Origin: Baylisascaris procyonis | Taxonomy: Eukaryota; Nematoda; Chromadorea; Rhabditida; Ascarididae | Length of the DNA stretch: 64,000 bases | Direction: 5' to 3' | Assembly: GCA_037389465.1 (NCBI GenBank) | Contig: JAZARR010000175.1 | Span: 1,364,001-1,428,000 of the forward strand | Shown here: positions 24,601 through 37,800 of the stretch, one piece after another | Layout: every line of letters starts with the position of its first letter | Numbering within the stretch: position 1 is the stretch's first letter | The notes under the pieces: generated by a model | The model's input: the letters and a program-made list of their open reading frames with translations, nothing else | Databases searched by the model: none | Told to the model about the DNA's origin: nothing | Program-made: the position numbers and the translations under genes

Positions 24601-27133
24601 TAGTAAAACACTAGTCCATCTGGTCAATGCGCCAGTATGATTTCACCGCATATTTCGTTTTCGTACACTTATAAATATTTATTCGACAACCAAATCTAAC
24701 GCGCTGATAAAGTGAGCGCATAGGTGTTTAAAAATATTTTGCGCCTTAAATTTAACCTCTAGGAAGAGTGCTGATGGAGAAGTACAGATAGGAGAGAGAT
24801 AAACTGGGAACTCCATCAAAGATTGACATCACAAATTCCACCTGCGGGATATATGATATGCACTTTGATCTACATTTTGTGGTACTTCAGGTGTTAAGTG
24901 CAAGCAGTTCTCATTTTTGTATCTGAGCCCAAGGTATACTAGAAAAGTTGGCCCGTAACATGTGATTTTAATCATGTATTTTTATATCTTGTCATTTCTA
25001 TCTCGCTATTACTGGAATTATTACAGTAAAGTTGCAACTTTTGAGAGGCTTTCTCGATGGAAAGGTTTACATCTTTCAGAGGGGGGGTATAGAGATGAAG
25101 CATTGAAAACTTAAAATGAACTTTAATAAATGAAATGAATTTCAGGTTCTTATTTTTTGCCACGATTGGGTCATTATCTGGGTCAATTTATCGCACTCAC
25201 AGGTTATCGACTAAATGGAGCAGACGTTTATCATGCGGGCATCGCCACTCATTTCGTAATTATTTTTAAATGCAAAATTGAGCATTTAGGATTATTTGCT
25301 TAGGAAATCACTCAAGTAAAATGATGAAAGCTTGTCTCTTATTGCTTGATGAACAATATTGCTGGAGGGTAATCTAGTTAAAATAATTAAGGAAAGAAAT
25401 TTCGATTCTGTGTTAGTATTGAACGATTGCTCCCATAGACTTCCTCCACCTTTCCTCTTCACCTCTCGGTATATCATATCCTTTTTTTAGCGAAATCGTG
25501 CAGTCAAAAATACCTCTTCTATACTTTGAAAGAAAAACAATTTTTGAAATAATGATTCGAATTTTGACTATATATGAGAAGTGCGGTTCATATGGGACGA
25601 TTTCTGAACACGACTATTCGATCTATTTTATCTATAAATTCGAATTGATCTTTACTTGTATTGCGTCGTATTTTTCTTTCACTCCTTACCTCGAATTATT
25701 AAATTATTGAAATTAGAATGGAAAGTAGCGTGAAAAGGTTTTATCATACTCTCTAAGTGCCGATTTTTTACAGTCGTCTAGAAGATTTCCATATATGGGT
25801 GTTTCTTTAGGTGCCATCCTCATCGTTAGCAGACCTCGAGCAAGAGTTGGTGAACTTGCCGAAGAGCGAAGTATGCAACGAGCGAGTTGATGAAGTGATC
25901 TCAAAGTTCACGGCAAACGTCATACCAAAATTCAGTCTCGACCCACTCCTCTCAGAGATCGAATCGGTGTTCAGCGCGTCCACGGTCGAAGAGATAATCG
26001 AAAGACTTCAAAAAAGTGAAACCGATTTCGCAAGAAAACAAAATGCCGTTCTTGCTAAAATGGTAACTCTATGATTTGTTGGAATTGCCCGAAAAGGGGG
26101 ATTCACATTCAAATATTCCAAAATTTTCTGATTAATTATAGGACGATATGACGAAGTCGGTTTATGTAGTCATTCGTATGCATGGCCGAAATTTTGCTTG
26201 TAATTTCTAGTTTATGTTAAATGTTATATGAATGCTTATTGAGGAAGTGCTAGTAATTTTATTAGAGGCAATCTTTGAAAGGATTACCTTAATTTCAGAG
26301 TCCCACATCGATGAAAATCACGTTGAGGCAATTGCAAGAAGGTGGCAAAATGAAATTCGCTGAAGTATTCACAATGGAATATCGATTAACGCAAAATATT
26401 ATGAAGGGACATGATTTCCATGAGGGATGTCGAGCGAGTATCTTTTATTATTCGATTTGTTTTTATTGCTTCTTTTTTGTTATTTATATTATCCTCACAT
26501 TCAAAACAATATAAAATTCCTTTTTTGAAAGTAATCCTCTCGATGAACAATGGAGACGATTCGTGTAGCTAATTTTTTAATGCAAAAACAACTGCTAAGA
26601 ATTTTTGTTTTTTTTTTTAGTTTATTTTCGCTATTATTTTATCGCTTAGTTCGATTTTTTTAACGTGATGAAATAAGTAGCAAAAAAGCTAGCAATCGAT
26701 AGAGGGCTAAAGGAGTAATTTTCTAATATAGTAGATGATAAACGGAAACGATCAGATGCGAGTTTATTCTCAGAAATTTATACGGATATTGTATCTTCTT
26801 GTTAGCGGATCACTTATATTTTGCACCTTCATAGCATCATTGCTTAGCATCCATTTAATAGTAATGATTGGGTGAGGGTTGGACGATATTGAAGCGTCTA
26901 AATTAGGCTGCTATCACGTTATGCAGTTATTGCTTAATCGATTTAATTTTCCTCTTACTTTTTGAGAAGAAAAATGGAAATAGTTAAGGCCTTCTTGATG
27001 AATTGTTACAGTATTGATCGAGAAGGATCGGAAACCAGTGTGGAAGCCAGCAAAGCTCGAAGATATCACCGCAGAGATGCTTGATGCATATTTCGCACCA
27101 CTAGCCGCATCAGATGAGCTCATTATTCATTAA
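21388..27133 (+). CDS. hibch: 3-hydroxyisobutyryl-CoA hydrolase, mitochondrial
   Basis: Hydrolyses 3-hydroxyisobutyryl-CoA to free 3-hydroxyisobutyrate in mitochondrial valine breakdown; crotonase fold. Exons: 21388-21426, 22099-22236, 23074-23158, 23756-23898, 24467-24566, 25146-25255, 25811-26062, 26299-26437, 27012-27133. All phases match; 1128 bases, 375 aa (the human enzyme has about 386). Exon 1 encodes [13 protein letters not shown], a short Arg-rich amphipathic start that fits a mitochondrial presequence, which supports this choice of start. Key motifs: [15 protein letters not shown], the oxyanion-hole loop KAFCAGGD (about 78-85), [14 protein letters not shown] (about 130-143, with Cys where the family usually has Val), and [14 protein letters not shown] with candidate catalytic Glu158 and Asp166. 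The C-terminal lobe has [19 protein letters not shown] and GHDFHEG. Exon 5 starts after an unusual TTAAG acceptor. Intron 2 hosts a tRNA gene. Confidence 0.97.
21597..21669. repeat. (TA)n microsatellite in HIBCH intron 1
   Basis: About 73 bases of pure TA alternation, about 170 bases after the exon 1 donor. Confidence 0.95.
22688..22769 (+). tRNA. tRNA-Ser (anticodon CGA)
   Basis: Eighty-two bases fold as a type II tRNA. The acceptor stem is GCAGCGA paired with TCGCTGC (22688-22694 with 22762-22768) and the discriminator base is G. The anticodon stem is TTTGA/TCAAA with loop CTCGAAA, anticodon CGA at 22721-22723. A long variable arm (GGGC-TCT-GCCC) is typical of serine tRNAs. The T arm is GTAGG-TTCGAAT-CCTGC. 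The internal promoter boxes (TGTCCGAGTGG and GGTTCGAATCC) are intact. No intron. It lies in the sense direction inside intron 2 of the HIBCH gene and should be read by RNA polymerase III on its own. Confidence 0.97.
22801..22883 (+). pseudogene. Degenerate partial copy of the tRNA-Ser gene
   Basis: The first 18 bases, AGCGATGTGCGAGTGGTT, differ by one base from the 5' part of the intact tRNA-Ser 113 bases upstream, including the A box. After that the similarity fades into a G/T-rich stretch with no anticodon or T arm that I can fold. The right boundary is a guess. This looks like a decayed tandem duplicate. Confidence 0.5.
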
Positions 27134-30100
27134 TACTCCGCATATGTGCCATTGGAATGGCTTGTCAACTCTTGAAACGTCACCACACAGTGATTCATTG
27201 ATTGCTGCGCTGGCAAGTTCTTTTTTTTGTCTGTTGAAGTCTGTTTTGTTTGATATATTCAGTGAAGAGTTTCTCTAGCAAAGAATCTTTACAATACCGT
27301 AGGCGTATCGTAGTTGAGTATAAAGACTTATAGAATTTCGGACTCATAGAATTTCATATATTATATTAATCGCTGCCATTCTCGTCATTGTTGAAATCTT
27401 TTTTTGGTGATGTTATTTGAATTGTTTCTTATCAAATATTTCGTTCTTCTTAGATAATCACGCTTCAAATCATACTAGTTCAAACCTTATTATACTTTAA
27501 TCTGGGCTCTTCTTCCTCTCTCCCCTCCCCCCTACCTCCTTCTTCGATTCTAATTGTTTCTTCTGTTTAAAATTTGCTATTTCTCTAGTATTTTAGACCA
27601 CCTTAAGTTGAGAAATGATTAAATGCATTCTAATTAACGAGTGCGCGGTGTGTTTTTGTTTTTTGCATCGTTCTAACCTCTTGTGGTAAACCACTAGCTT
27701 ACCTTAATACGGCTATAGCGTAGTTGAAATTTTTTAATGAAAAAAATTACACCCACTATCCGTGTTCAACCTGAAAGCTGAATAGTGCTGCACGTATATT
27801 GAATTCTGGTTTTTTAAAGAATTTGCTCCTAGAGTGCCAATAAATAAGAAACATTTGCCAAACGTTGAGTGGCTGAGAGTCGAAACAATCATATCACATC
27901 CTTCCTATCATCGTTTCTCAAATTTAGACTCACGTTTATAGTACCTTGCTTTGCAACGAATTCCTATCAAATTATATGCTTTACTGTATTCAGTTTATGA
28001 AAAGCAACTGTAGGGTTTGGGAAGGGAACGGAGAGGAGAGGGATGGATGGAAGAGAGAGCCACTCTTTCATGTTACAAATCTGATGAGTTGAGATTTACA
28101 TGTGGTGATATGTGGAGGATTAACACAAGCCTCATTGATTTTTGTTGTTTCTTTATAGCGAAGTTTTATTTATTGTTGTCCTCTAGAATATACTTCAGGA
28201 AAACATATTGATCCCGTCTCAAAAGAAGCAAATTGTCCATAGTCATGTTCGCGAGGTTTCCTTTGACCATAAGAGGAAAGACAACGTTTCTTGAAACTTC
28301 ATAAAATATGGTTTAGTTTCATCAGGCTGCATTACTTAAAACTTCTCTTCTGCGATTGTTTTGTTGCAGTATTCTATTTGATGTGCTGCCTGAAGGTGCT
28401 GAAAACGTTATACCATTGGATCATGTAATCATCTAATGTTTTTCCAGTGAAAAAAAAATATTTAGCGCTTTCTAAGGAATAAATCTCAATAAAATATTTC
28501 ATATCCACTTTATAGCTCTCAAGATGGAATAATTTTATAAACGTAATCGATGCATCGAATCTAAATGAAAAACACCCTATCCTAGTTGTGTTGCGCGTAG
28601 TGGTTGCCTTTTTCACTCATAATTTTCTTTTTATTTGTGAACTTTTGCAGTTTTTCGCAAAACTCGTACTATGATGATGCAGCGCGTGTGTATTTGTCTG
28701 TCTGTCTGTCTATCTGTTCCTGTGATCGATATTTCCGAATCATGAGCTGCAAATGTTACAGTGGTGGATTGGTGGATGTAAGCGAAACCTAGGTTTGACA
28801 TTCTGAGCCCCAAAAATTTATGTGACGATACATGAGACTCGTGTATCGTCATATGGGTTTTTTTTAAAAGTGTTCGGTGCGGTTGCTTAAAATGTAAAAA
28901 ATTCAGGCGGTCAGCTGCGATGCGCTTTTCTAATTTCACGTTAGATCGGACGGAAGAGGCTTCCGTTTTTCAAATGCCGTGATTGTTATTCTACAGTAAA
29001 AATTCGGTTTGCTGATATATTTGCAAAGGGATCCGATGTGTAGTGCGAACCTTAGTAACAATACTTCCCAAAGATGAATGAAGAAAATTAATGAGGGAAC
29101 AAGATGTGTTTTCTGGCCTTAAGGTTAGTTGATAGGTCTCGTTCTTTAAGAAGAGCCCTGGTGAGGTGCCCTGGCTCATTCACTCTCCGTGCCCATTCCC
29201 TCTCAAAATTAAAAAAGTCGTATTCGCATTTGGCCATCATCTACCTGGACATGTCATGAACCTCGCGAAATCATTATTTTGGACGTGATAATCCCTCAAG
29301 TGCTTAAACCGCTTTTCCGAGCTTCTGCATCTGAAATGTCTAGATCACCAAACAGCTGGTGAGGCATGCACGCTGAGCCGACCGGTGGATTTCATGAGTA
29401 ATCAACATTTAATAAACACAGGAAGTAAGGCCTTCTATATTCTAATTAATTCGTTCACTGATATTGTTTTCTTTTTTATGCGATCGGATCGATATGGAAT
29501 GAGAATCTAACTGCTATGAAATATGTGCAAAGCTTTCCGCCTTCAAACGTTTTGAAGTGAATGCATCAGAGAATAATAGTATGGGATATCAAGCGATGGT
29601 GTGCACTATACCCATCAAGTATCGTAACGCATGCATCAATTGGTTCTGAGTTAAAAGCATCGGACAGACAGACAGACAAATAGATGCACTCACATATACG
29701 CAGACAGGGTGTCACCACACTATGCCCAGCTTCGCAAATGCTCCTTGCGGAACCAGTAAAAGAATGCTCAAAATTAGCTGTTTAGTGGTGCGCGGTGCAG
29801 AAATTGAATTCCATGCCACTAGCATCGATTTTCACGACATTTCGCAGCCATTAGCACCCTTTATGTCTTATTTTATGTTTTCATTTTCATCCATATATTC
29901 GAAAGCACGAGATGTGTTTTATTGCCTATAGCGTTCAATGAATGGAAAATGCCAAGATTTTTTGGGAAATTAAGGTTTATGATGTATTTTATATTTATCT
30001 ATAGTAGTTTCCATTTTAGAATGTAAATATTGAATAGCATTTGAAGAACACCATCCATCATCCCATCAGATAGCGTCTGCAGCACAACCCTCGCCCTTCT

Positions 30101-31436
30101 CTATTATCATCAGCTTATACCATTTATGCTATGCACCCCTTACCATCATCAACTCGTACTACCCGCAGCATTGACCCCCTTCCCACCATCCCAGCTTATA
30201 CCATTTTCATCACTCACCTTCGATCATCACAATTTAGATCACTCTTATTGCTACCTTAAGCATCAAGAACACATGAATTTTTTGTCAACTGACTGCTTCA
30301 CCCATCGCATACATATCGCAGTAATGGTGTGCATGAAAAAATCAACTCTTAAGCTTAGTGGAAAAGATTGGCAAGGAGCATAGGTGCATGTGTCCTTCCG
30401 GCCATTGCAATCTTTGGAGCTGAAAAGAAGTAGGTGCGGCATTTTAGATTATGATAGTTATTTGCAAGTGCAATGTAGTAAACTTTTAAACACTACTTAA
30501 GGTCATTGAGGGGAGGGAAACAATATACGGTAACGATACGAAACATATTTAAGAAACGGTATCTTCTAGTTCTCATACCATTGCCTTGTTTTATTCCTAC
30601 AATCCTTCCTAAAGGTTGAAGTTCTTGAAAACATTTCCTCTATATTTCAATCTATGCTTTAATCAATATTATTTCATTTCTATATATGTGTGGTCTTATT
30701 TACGAAGATGTTGACGAAATAAACGAAGTTATTTAAATACAAATTGATACTGGATGCTTCTTCTTGTTTAGCAGAACAATGCAACTTAAATCTTTGAAGT
30801 AATTTCGATAATGTTATCAGGCACATGCAAAATGGACATATGCGCCGATCAAAATGCCTATGACGGCAGATCATTGGTACCCTTTTGTATCGATGGCAAT
30901 GAAATGTTATTTGCATGTGATAGTTGCCCGAAATAATATCACGAGGCCTTTCTTTTGAATTTTGGGTGGCAGTGTACTCTTGAGTTATTGTCATTTTTTT
31001 ACTATGAAGGGCCGGAAAAGAGGAACACTGAGGAAACGAAGAAATACAAGCAACGATTCGAGTGATAAGCGGTAACAACCATGAAAACGCTTATCGTTAT
31101 AGTCGCGGAATCATATTTCACTCACCTCGAGCAGAGATCACGAGATGAGACATTTGTGAGAGGACCCACTTAGGCAAATACGGCCAAGAAAATTGTCCAT
31201 ATTAAAGGTGTAATGAGCCAAAATGTTGAAACGAGTTCCTTTCTTTATGTTCTCCAACAAACTGAACTCATTTTAAACTTATATAAAAAGGAATCGAAGT
31301 GAGAAGGAAGTGGAGAGGAAAGGGGCGGAGATGCGCGTTCGGCAGCAAACAGTAGCAGGAACCAAAGGATACGACCCCAATCGGTTTTAAATTCTACCAA
31401 ACATCTTCCAAAACGACCACAAAAAGTCTGCTTATA
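27134..31436. other. Intergenic region downstream of HIBCH
   Basis: No gene I can support. It contains a (TCTG)n tract at about 28693-28710 and its reverse complement at about 29664-29680, a dyad symmetry at 28823-28851, and a 132-codon minus-strand frame at 30680-31078 with several Cys and His residues but no splice or family support. The HIBCH 3' UTR must lie at the left; the nearest AATAAA I noticed is far away (27839-27844). Confidence 0.5.
28823..28851. repeat. Inverted repeat, 10-bp arms
   Basis: TGACGATACA and its exact complement TGTATCGTCA are separated by 9 bases. No run of T follows that would suggest a Pol III terminator role. Function unknown. Confidence 0.6.
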
Positions 31437-31514
31437 TTAAACTAGAAAAAGGTATGGTTTTATCGAGTGAGAAAATTTCACCGGAATAAAGTGTCGTTTC
31501 CTTCCCCTTCGTAC

Positions 31515-31675
31515 CTCCTGTTTTTTGGGGGAGACAGGGGGAGGGGGAGGAACAGTTGAAACTGAATTGTCCTTCTTGCTGACAGATGCAGACTCAACAC
31601 AACATCCAGGAATGGAGAGGTGACTGTCACATAAATCCAATGATCGAGCTAAATCACGCTCAACAAGTTGCAAAA
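31515..31675 (-). CDS. Probable exon of an unrecognised gene, proline-rich
   Basis: A minus-strand segment ending in a good donor (CAGGAG|GTACGA, plus 31513-31514). The coding part reads LVERDLARSLDLCDSHL, then SVSKKDNSVSTV, a run of five prolines and SPKKQE, a composition typical of real exons in adaptor or regulatory proteins. The right boundary is uncertain: the same frame stays open to about 31760 through a Cys/His-rich stretch (CRKCEQTNC..HH..CKC), and a strong pyrimidine tract ending in GTGTAG lies at about 31813. The boundary given assumes a TTTCAAG acceptor. No partner exon was found, and I do not know the family. Confidence 0.3.
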
Positions 31676-34600
31676 CTTGAAACAATGAAAAACATTTGCA
31701 CCCCACATGGTGCATAAAACAGTTTGTTTGTTCACATTTGCGACACACAATAATGCACAATTATGAAATTCCTCTCGGATTATGGGGGATTTTTGCAGCA
31801 AAGAAAAGTCTACACGAGTGGAAGGGGAGAGAAGAAAAAAAAATAATAGAGACAAAAAGCCTTTCATAATCATAGTTGAGAGGTATCAGCGGATGAATAT
31901 CAACGCAAGCATATTTCAACCACAGTAATAACGCATTACCATCGCAATAAACCATTTCCTACAAACTATTCCAAAGAAAATAAACAAAAACACAGAACAC
32001 TGAACATTAATAATAACACTTTTAAAAAAAGTCCGGGTTGAATCAGATCCCGGTCGCAAAGGGAAACGGGATCGGATTTAACCCTTGACTACATGGATAT
32101 GAGTTAAATCCGGCCTGATTATGGCACGATGACCGCTGTCCACCTATTTCGGATCGGAAACGGGTTTAATCCGTTTGCAGCATGGTTATCGATTAAACTC
32201 GCTCACGATTACGATTGGTGAGACCGAAATCAACTCAAACTCTTTTAAAATGGCCAATCAAAAAACAAAAAAAAACAAGCATGAATACATCGCAGTGAAC
32301 TACTAATTCATGATAAAATATACAGCACACGAAACGCTATCCACTGGAATCCCGAAGCGAATCTCATAATAATGCGAAATGGAACCAATAATTTACATGC
32401 AAAAATGGGGGAACCGTTTCGTAGATTACTGACCGCATACCCCACAAATGCGACTAAAGTATCAGTAAAACTTATCCCATCCAGGATAATCTACCCTATC
32501 CTTTCCCCCCCCTCCTTCCCCCCCCCCACACACTCTCAATTATGTCACAGTTATTACTGCATAGATTTCATCTATTAGCTGCATACTTATAAGTTAATCT
32601 CAATTACCGCAATATTCATGGAAATATTTTAAGCATTTATCAACATAGTACACTTCTAAGATTAGAATCCCTATCATATCTATCATATATTATTATGCTA
32701 ACATCAAATTTTATGAAAACCTTTATTTCAGTGTTGATTTCTTATCTGAAACGATATGAAGAGATCACTTAATGATTTCTGTTCTCCTATGATCAACACT
32801 CTGAGGTATAATTCCCCTTAAAAAATGACATAAAAACCTCATTCAACAATCAAATAAAACAATTTCAATCATTTCATCTCTTCCTATTGTAAATCGTTAA
32901 TAATCTGATAGAATCAAGCATCATTCTGAATCGCCTATCCTAATGATCATATAAAACGACATATATGAATAGCCGACATGTGGAATGGGATCGAATGCTT
33001 GACTAGTTGCAACTATACACTACTTAACAAAAAAATGGCCCATCAAGTACCCATAACTCTATAGCTCCTATAGCATTGAAGGTAAATATAGCAACAAATG
33101 CGTAATAAACAATACGTGAATTATATATCAAAGAATGTTGTAAAAACCGGCGAAATCAGCCCATTTTGAGTGCAGTATTAACACATACCGTCGGTATAAA
33201 GAATCCGATTTTTATAGAATCCCATCCATTTTTACTCTGATAGGACCCCGTCCATCCCATTTTATAGATCATTTTGAAGCCTTAAAGAATGTTAATATTT
33301 TCCATACACTCTTTCTTAACGCAATCATCAAACTGCATTACGAAGTCCATACTAAGCCATCTTTAGCGTACCTGGCCCTATCTATGTTACCACTTAGTGA
33401 TAAACGCTGTTATCACTCAGTGCTTGCTGATCCTTCCTCTCCAAAAAAAATCACATTCAGAGTTCCGGAAGTAGTTCGGGACTTCGAACAACAACACTAG
33501 CCATCATCCTACACGGAATTTAATTTACTCTTGGACACTCGAACAACATCTTAGCATATCGAATGTGAATATTTAGACGATATGATAGAATGACGTTTAT
33601 TTTGAATTTTTTTTTTTATAAAACAACGAAAGAAAGACGTGGTGATTGTTCGTCATTCGTACCCTCTACCTGAAAGAATGTAAATATTACTGTAATGTGG
33701 GCAATCAGCCAAATTTTTTTTTTTTTTGCATTTCCAGAGATCGCCAGTTTTTGTTCACCCCTGCAATCTGATAATTATATCATATTTTATAGACAGTATC
33801 ACTTAAATAGAGCAACAGTTGAAATCTTATAGATTACTGTTGGACATAAAATTTGCCGTTAGCAATCTTCACTCCACTTGCTGCAACGTAAGAGGAGGGA
33901 GACCTTAACTGCAGCTAGTACCTCCCCCATCCCCTTCCCCGAACTTCCCACAAGAGCCCTCTTATTATTTTTCAGAATACCATTTTTTGAGATGAGCTTC
34001 AAAAGAGTTTTCCTTGCCTTCACTTGAGCCTTTTCCCCATCTTCCCTACCAAGTTCGTTGGTGCTAGAGAGAGTGAAAGATAAGAACCATCCTCGGTAAA
34101 GGTACCATGTCGATCACAACGACATGACTTACAAAGCTGACTTTGAATTGGACCAACTTGAATGAGTCTAAATTTGAGTGGCCATATAAGCTTTTAGTAT
34201 AGCTTTATTATAATCGACTTCTTGGGCAATATTATTTCAAAACTAAACTCGCTATCCTTTATCCTCCCTTCCCCCCTCCACTTTCATTCCGAGTGGGTTA
34301 TTCTCCTTCATTTTGTTGATATTACATTCGAGAACATTCTTCGTGAAAAAAATTTTTTTAGCCACTGCTGATAAACGCCGCAAAGAGATCCCTCATTCCA
34401 CTTCTAGACTGGTCGTCACAAAGTGCCTCACTATAAGATCCACAACCAATAGTTCGTTCGAACATTTTATCTCTCAAGTTCCTATCCCAACATGCTATAG
34501 GTCATGAGTACTACGATATTACTACTGTAAGCTGTGCTGCATGGACATGCCACATAGATGTACCCTGATCACCTATACCTAGAAGAGGCGTTTTTTGCGA

Positions 34601-34801
34601 TTGGAACGATGCGAAATCAACAATAAATTATGGTGCGGTGGGATGGGTAGTGTCAGAGAGATTTAAGCATCGCACTGTAAATAGCAAGTGGGAATCATGG
34701 AAATGTTGGCATGGAGGACTGCACAACAAACGGGCTGCATCCGAATGTAGGCTCTGAGGCTGCATTATAGTAGCAGCAGCAATGGCAGCAATCTCGTTCT
34801 G
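31676..34801. other. Intergenic region with a cluster of short inverted motifs
   Basis: No gene I can support. At 32030-32225 there is a GC-richer patch in which variants of GGATTTAACCC recur in both orientations. C-rich runs lie at about 32505-32527. The 3' UTR of the PP2C gene lies near the right end; the nearest minus-strand AATAAA is at 34204-34209, about 590 bases past its stop codon. Confidence 0.5.
32035..32205. repeat. Short repeat cluster (GATCCCGG ... GGATTTAACCC motifs)
   Basis: Motifs GATCCCGGTCGCAAA, CGGATTTAACCC, GAGTTAAATCCGG and GGGTTTAATCCG follow one another. The second and third form a stem of 9 bp (GGATTTAAC/GTTAAATCC). A diverged relative (GATCCCGGCTGCAAT ... GATTTAACCCC) lies at 53306-53343, and GGGACCGAATTTAACC at about 53400. 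Confidence 0.45.
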
Positions 34802-37800
34802 TTAGCTTGACCTCGTGTTACTTGCCTCATTCACCTCGGCGTTCACCGTGAATTCGCGAGGTGGTTCCTCATCGTCGTTGTCCACACACGCTGATTTTGC
34901 ACCCGATACGATGGCCACCTTGGTCACATTCCCCTCACCCGCACTCTTTAGAAAATCCTGTAACAATAACCTAGTTCACCTTTCGTTGGCACAAAAACGT
35001 TTCATATTCATTGCATTCGCTTCGCTTTCGCACTAGCCAACAATGACCCATAGGCATAACAAAAAATGACCTCACCGACTTCAACCAGTAATGGCCAAAA
35101 TGATCTCTGGGGGAACCATTGTGTCATTTAACCAATTATTTTCGTCACTTCCAAACTATTTCCACACTCAGTTGTTCCTTAAGCTTTCTGAATCATACCT
35201 ATATTGCATTGAGCCTTCAGGCTTTATGATAAATTAACGGGTTAGCCAAGTTGACCGACTGTGTCATAGCCCAGTTCTAAAACAATAAAGCTCAGTAAGG
35301 CAGTGGGAGGACTATTTTAAACTTTTCTATTTATGGGTCACTCATTTAACTAGTCAAATGATTTAAGAGGCCATCTATCTTAATAAAATTTTCTCCTTTC
35401 CCTTTCCACCTCTTCCTCTTGCCAATGAACTTCAGCGTTAAATACTTAGCAAAATGATATCGACGTGCCGCTAAAATACGGCAAAGAATCTAATAACTGC
35501 AACCAACGGTCATGACAAACCTTTCTTACCGAACTTACTTTGAACCTACGAACTTCTAAACTTATTTCTCTATGGAACCTCCATGAACCCTTGACCAGGA
35601 CTTGTTGACTTGTGAGATTTCGGATTATTATAGACATCGCTTACAATAATCCGAAATTTGCCCCCGTGGCAGATCTATTTAAATTTACTTGCCCACATAA
35701 ATGCATACGCGATTTTTTTTCTCATCATTTTTTATCTATGCGGTCGATTAACGCGCAGACAGCGAGAACGCTTGCAGAAAATTTGTCGTGACAGTCGCCC
35801 ATTGAATTGTTTCAAAATTCGATAATCTCTTATGACGTCATGCTTTTTTTCACTGCAAATCATTTCGAATAAAATCCCATGCAAAATTTTGAAAAAAACG
35901 CCGTCATTTTTTCACATCGACCTTTGAAGCAATAAAAATTACAAAACCCAATAGATAAAAATAAATTCAGCAGCCGCTAAAATATTTCTTGAAAACCTCA
36001 AATAGCGTTCATTCTCAATTAGAGCAATAATCATCGGTCATCAGCAGAAAATTATTGCAGCATTAAAATCATTACCATGGTGGCAGCTTCGATCCTAACA
36101 GGAGATGCTTCCGGCGTTACGTAGGTCTCTGAATCAGCATTTTGTGCATCCCCGGCGGCCGTGCTTTCGGCTGGCTTTCTCGAGCATCGAGCCTGATAAG
36201 CTTCTGGTGAATCATCTTGCAAGAGGCAAACCAATACGACGGTCATGTTATCGCATCCCAATCCTCCCATCTGACAATCTGGTGCTAAGCACCGTGATAG
36301 CAGTTCCTCACAAATCTGAAAATAAATGAAAATAGTCACATTAATTTTCAACCTAGATCAAACATGTCGCTTAACGCCAGCCATTGATTGAGTGATAAAG
36401 AATTAAGACAGGCTATCATCACATTAAAAATGCTTTTGACTGTGCCACTAAAATGTTCCTTCTAGAATATTCATGATCGAATAATACACTCTTACTCTAT
36501 CACCGTTTCTCCCATAATCTTAACATTCTTATCATATCAGATATTATGCCTATTCCCCTCCAAAAACTAACTTCCAATTCTTCACATTCCATGTCCAAAT
36601 CGTTCTTTCCTCGAAATTTTTCTTATCTCCACTCATCTCTAAAGTAGTTTTTGCCATCAGGATAACTCAAATAACGTTTCTTCAAAAATATTTGCAACAT
36701 TGCACGTTTCTCTAACTATTAAATAGTGTAATGAAGGTATCAGTTGTACTATCTCTGCCTTATCCTAGTTTGCAGTGAACACCCGAATGAATGCTGCAAC
36801 TTCACTACTGTTGCGATCAATGTTCCTCGAATTCATCGCAACAATTAGCATCGTTTATCACTCAATCGCTTATCAGCATCTAATGATGCAATGATTTGTT
36901 CGAAGTTCTCTTATCACAATCAATGTTTACACATTGAGATAAACAAGAAAAAAAACATATCATTACAGGCATTTTTTCCATAGAAGTTTAACAAATGAAT
37001 CTCACCTCTCTTTGCACAACTTTTTTTTTTCAATCAGCAGATAAAAGGCTTTGCCTGGAGCGTTCGAGCTGACCGAATATTAGAAAATTTAAATAAAAAT
37101 TTCCCCTTTTATTGCTCTACTTTCAGAACTTTTTTTAAATTTTTTTAATTTAAATTTTTACTTGATTGCATTTTTTATCTTAATAAATGTCGTGATGTAC
37201 AAGTATTTTGATTCATGCAATTCTATAGAATTCGACAATCCTATAGTGTGCAGAAATGAAAAGAAGACTAGCAAATGTGACTCAGTAACTCCCATCTTTC
37301 AAAGTTACTACGTCTAATGACAGCACCTTGCATAATATGCAATCTGCCTATAGATGCGACGATTCAATAAAAAGGCTAACCGTTTCTGGCTCTCTGCCCA
37401 CCGCGAGCCTATCTCGGCAGAAATCAACAACTTCTTGATTCGACATCACATCCCAAATGCCATCGCATGCCAATACGATGAATTCGTGATCATATGTGAG
37501 ATCACAAACCGTCACATCAGGGCATGCTGCAATATAAATACTCGATGCTAATGGTCAACTAGGCTTTCGAAAAGTATCGCATTACGAGTTTAGTAAAAAC
37601 AATTAACAGTTAACTGATTAACGCCCAGAAGTGACGCATTATTTCACTATTTCACTGATATAATGAATGCATTAATGAAGTTAAAATAGATAACAATTGG
37701 AGATAATCCCTAATTTTACCCAACCAATTGCTGTAAGTAATTTTAGAGCAGTTTAAAAAAAAAAACCAAACCAAACCAACCGGTGACAATTTGTTCTTCG

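Noticed and set aside
26914..27123. Minus-strand frame opposite the last HIBCH exon, and similar antisense frames over RPSA, PP2C and other exons
   Set aside because: Shadows of the real exons on the other strand.
30680..31078. 132-codon minus-strand frame with several Cys and His residues
   Set aside because: Its length is within chance for this base composition and the Cys/His spacing fits no finger type I know.
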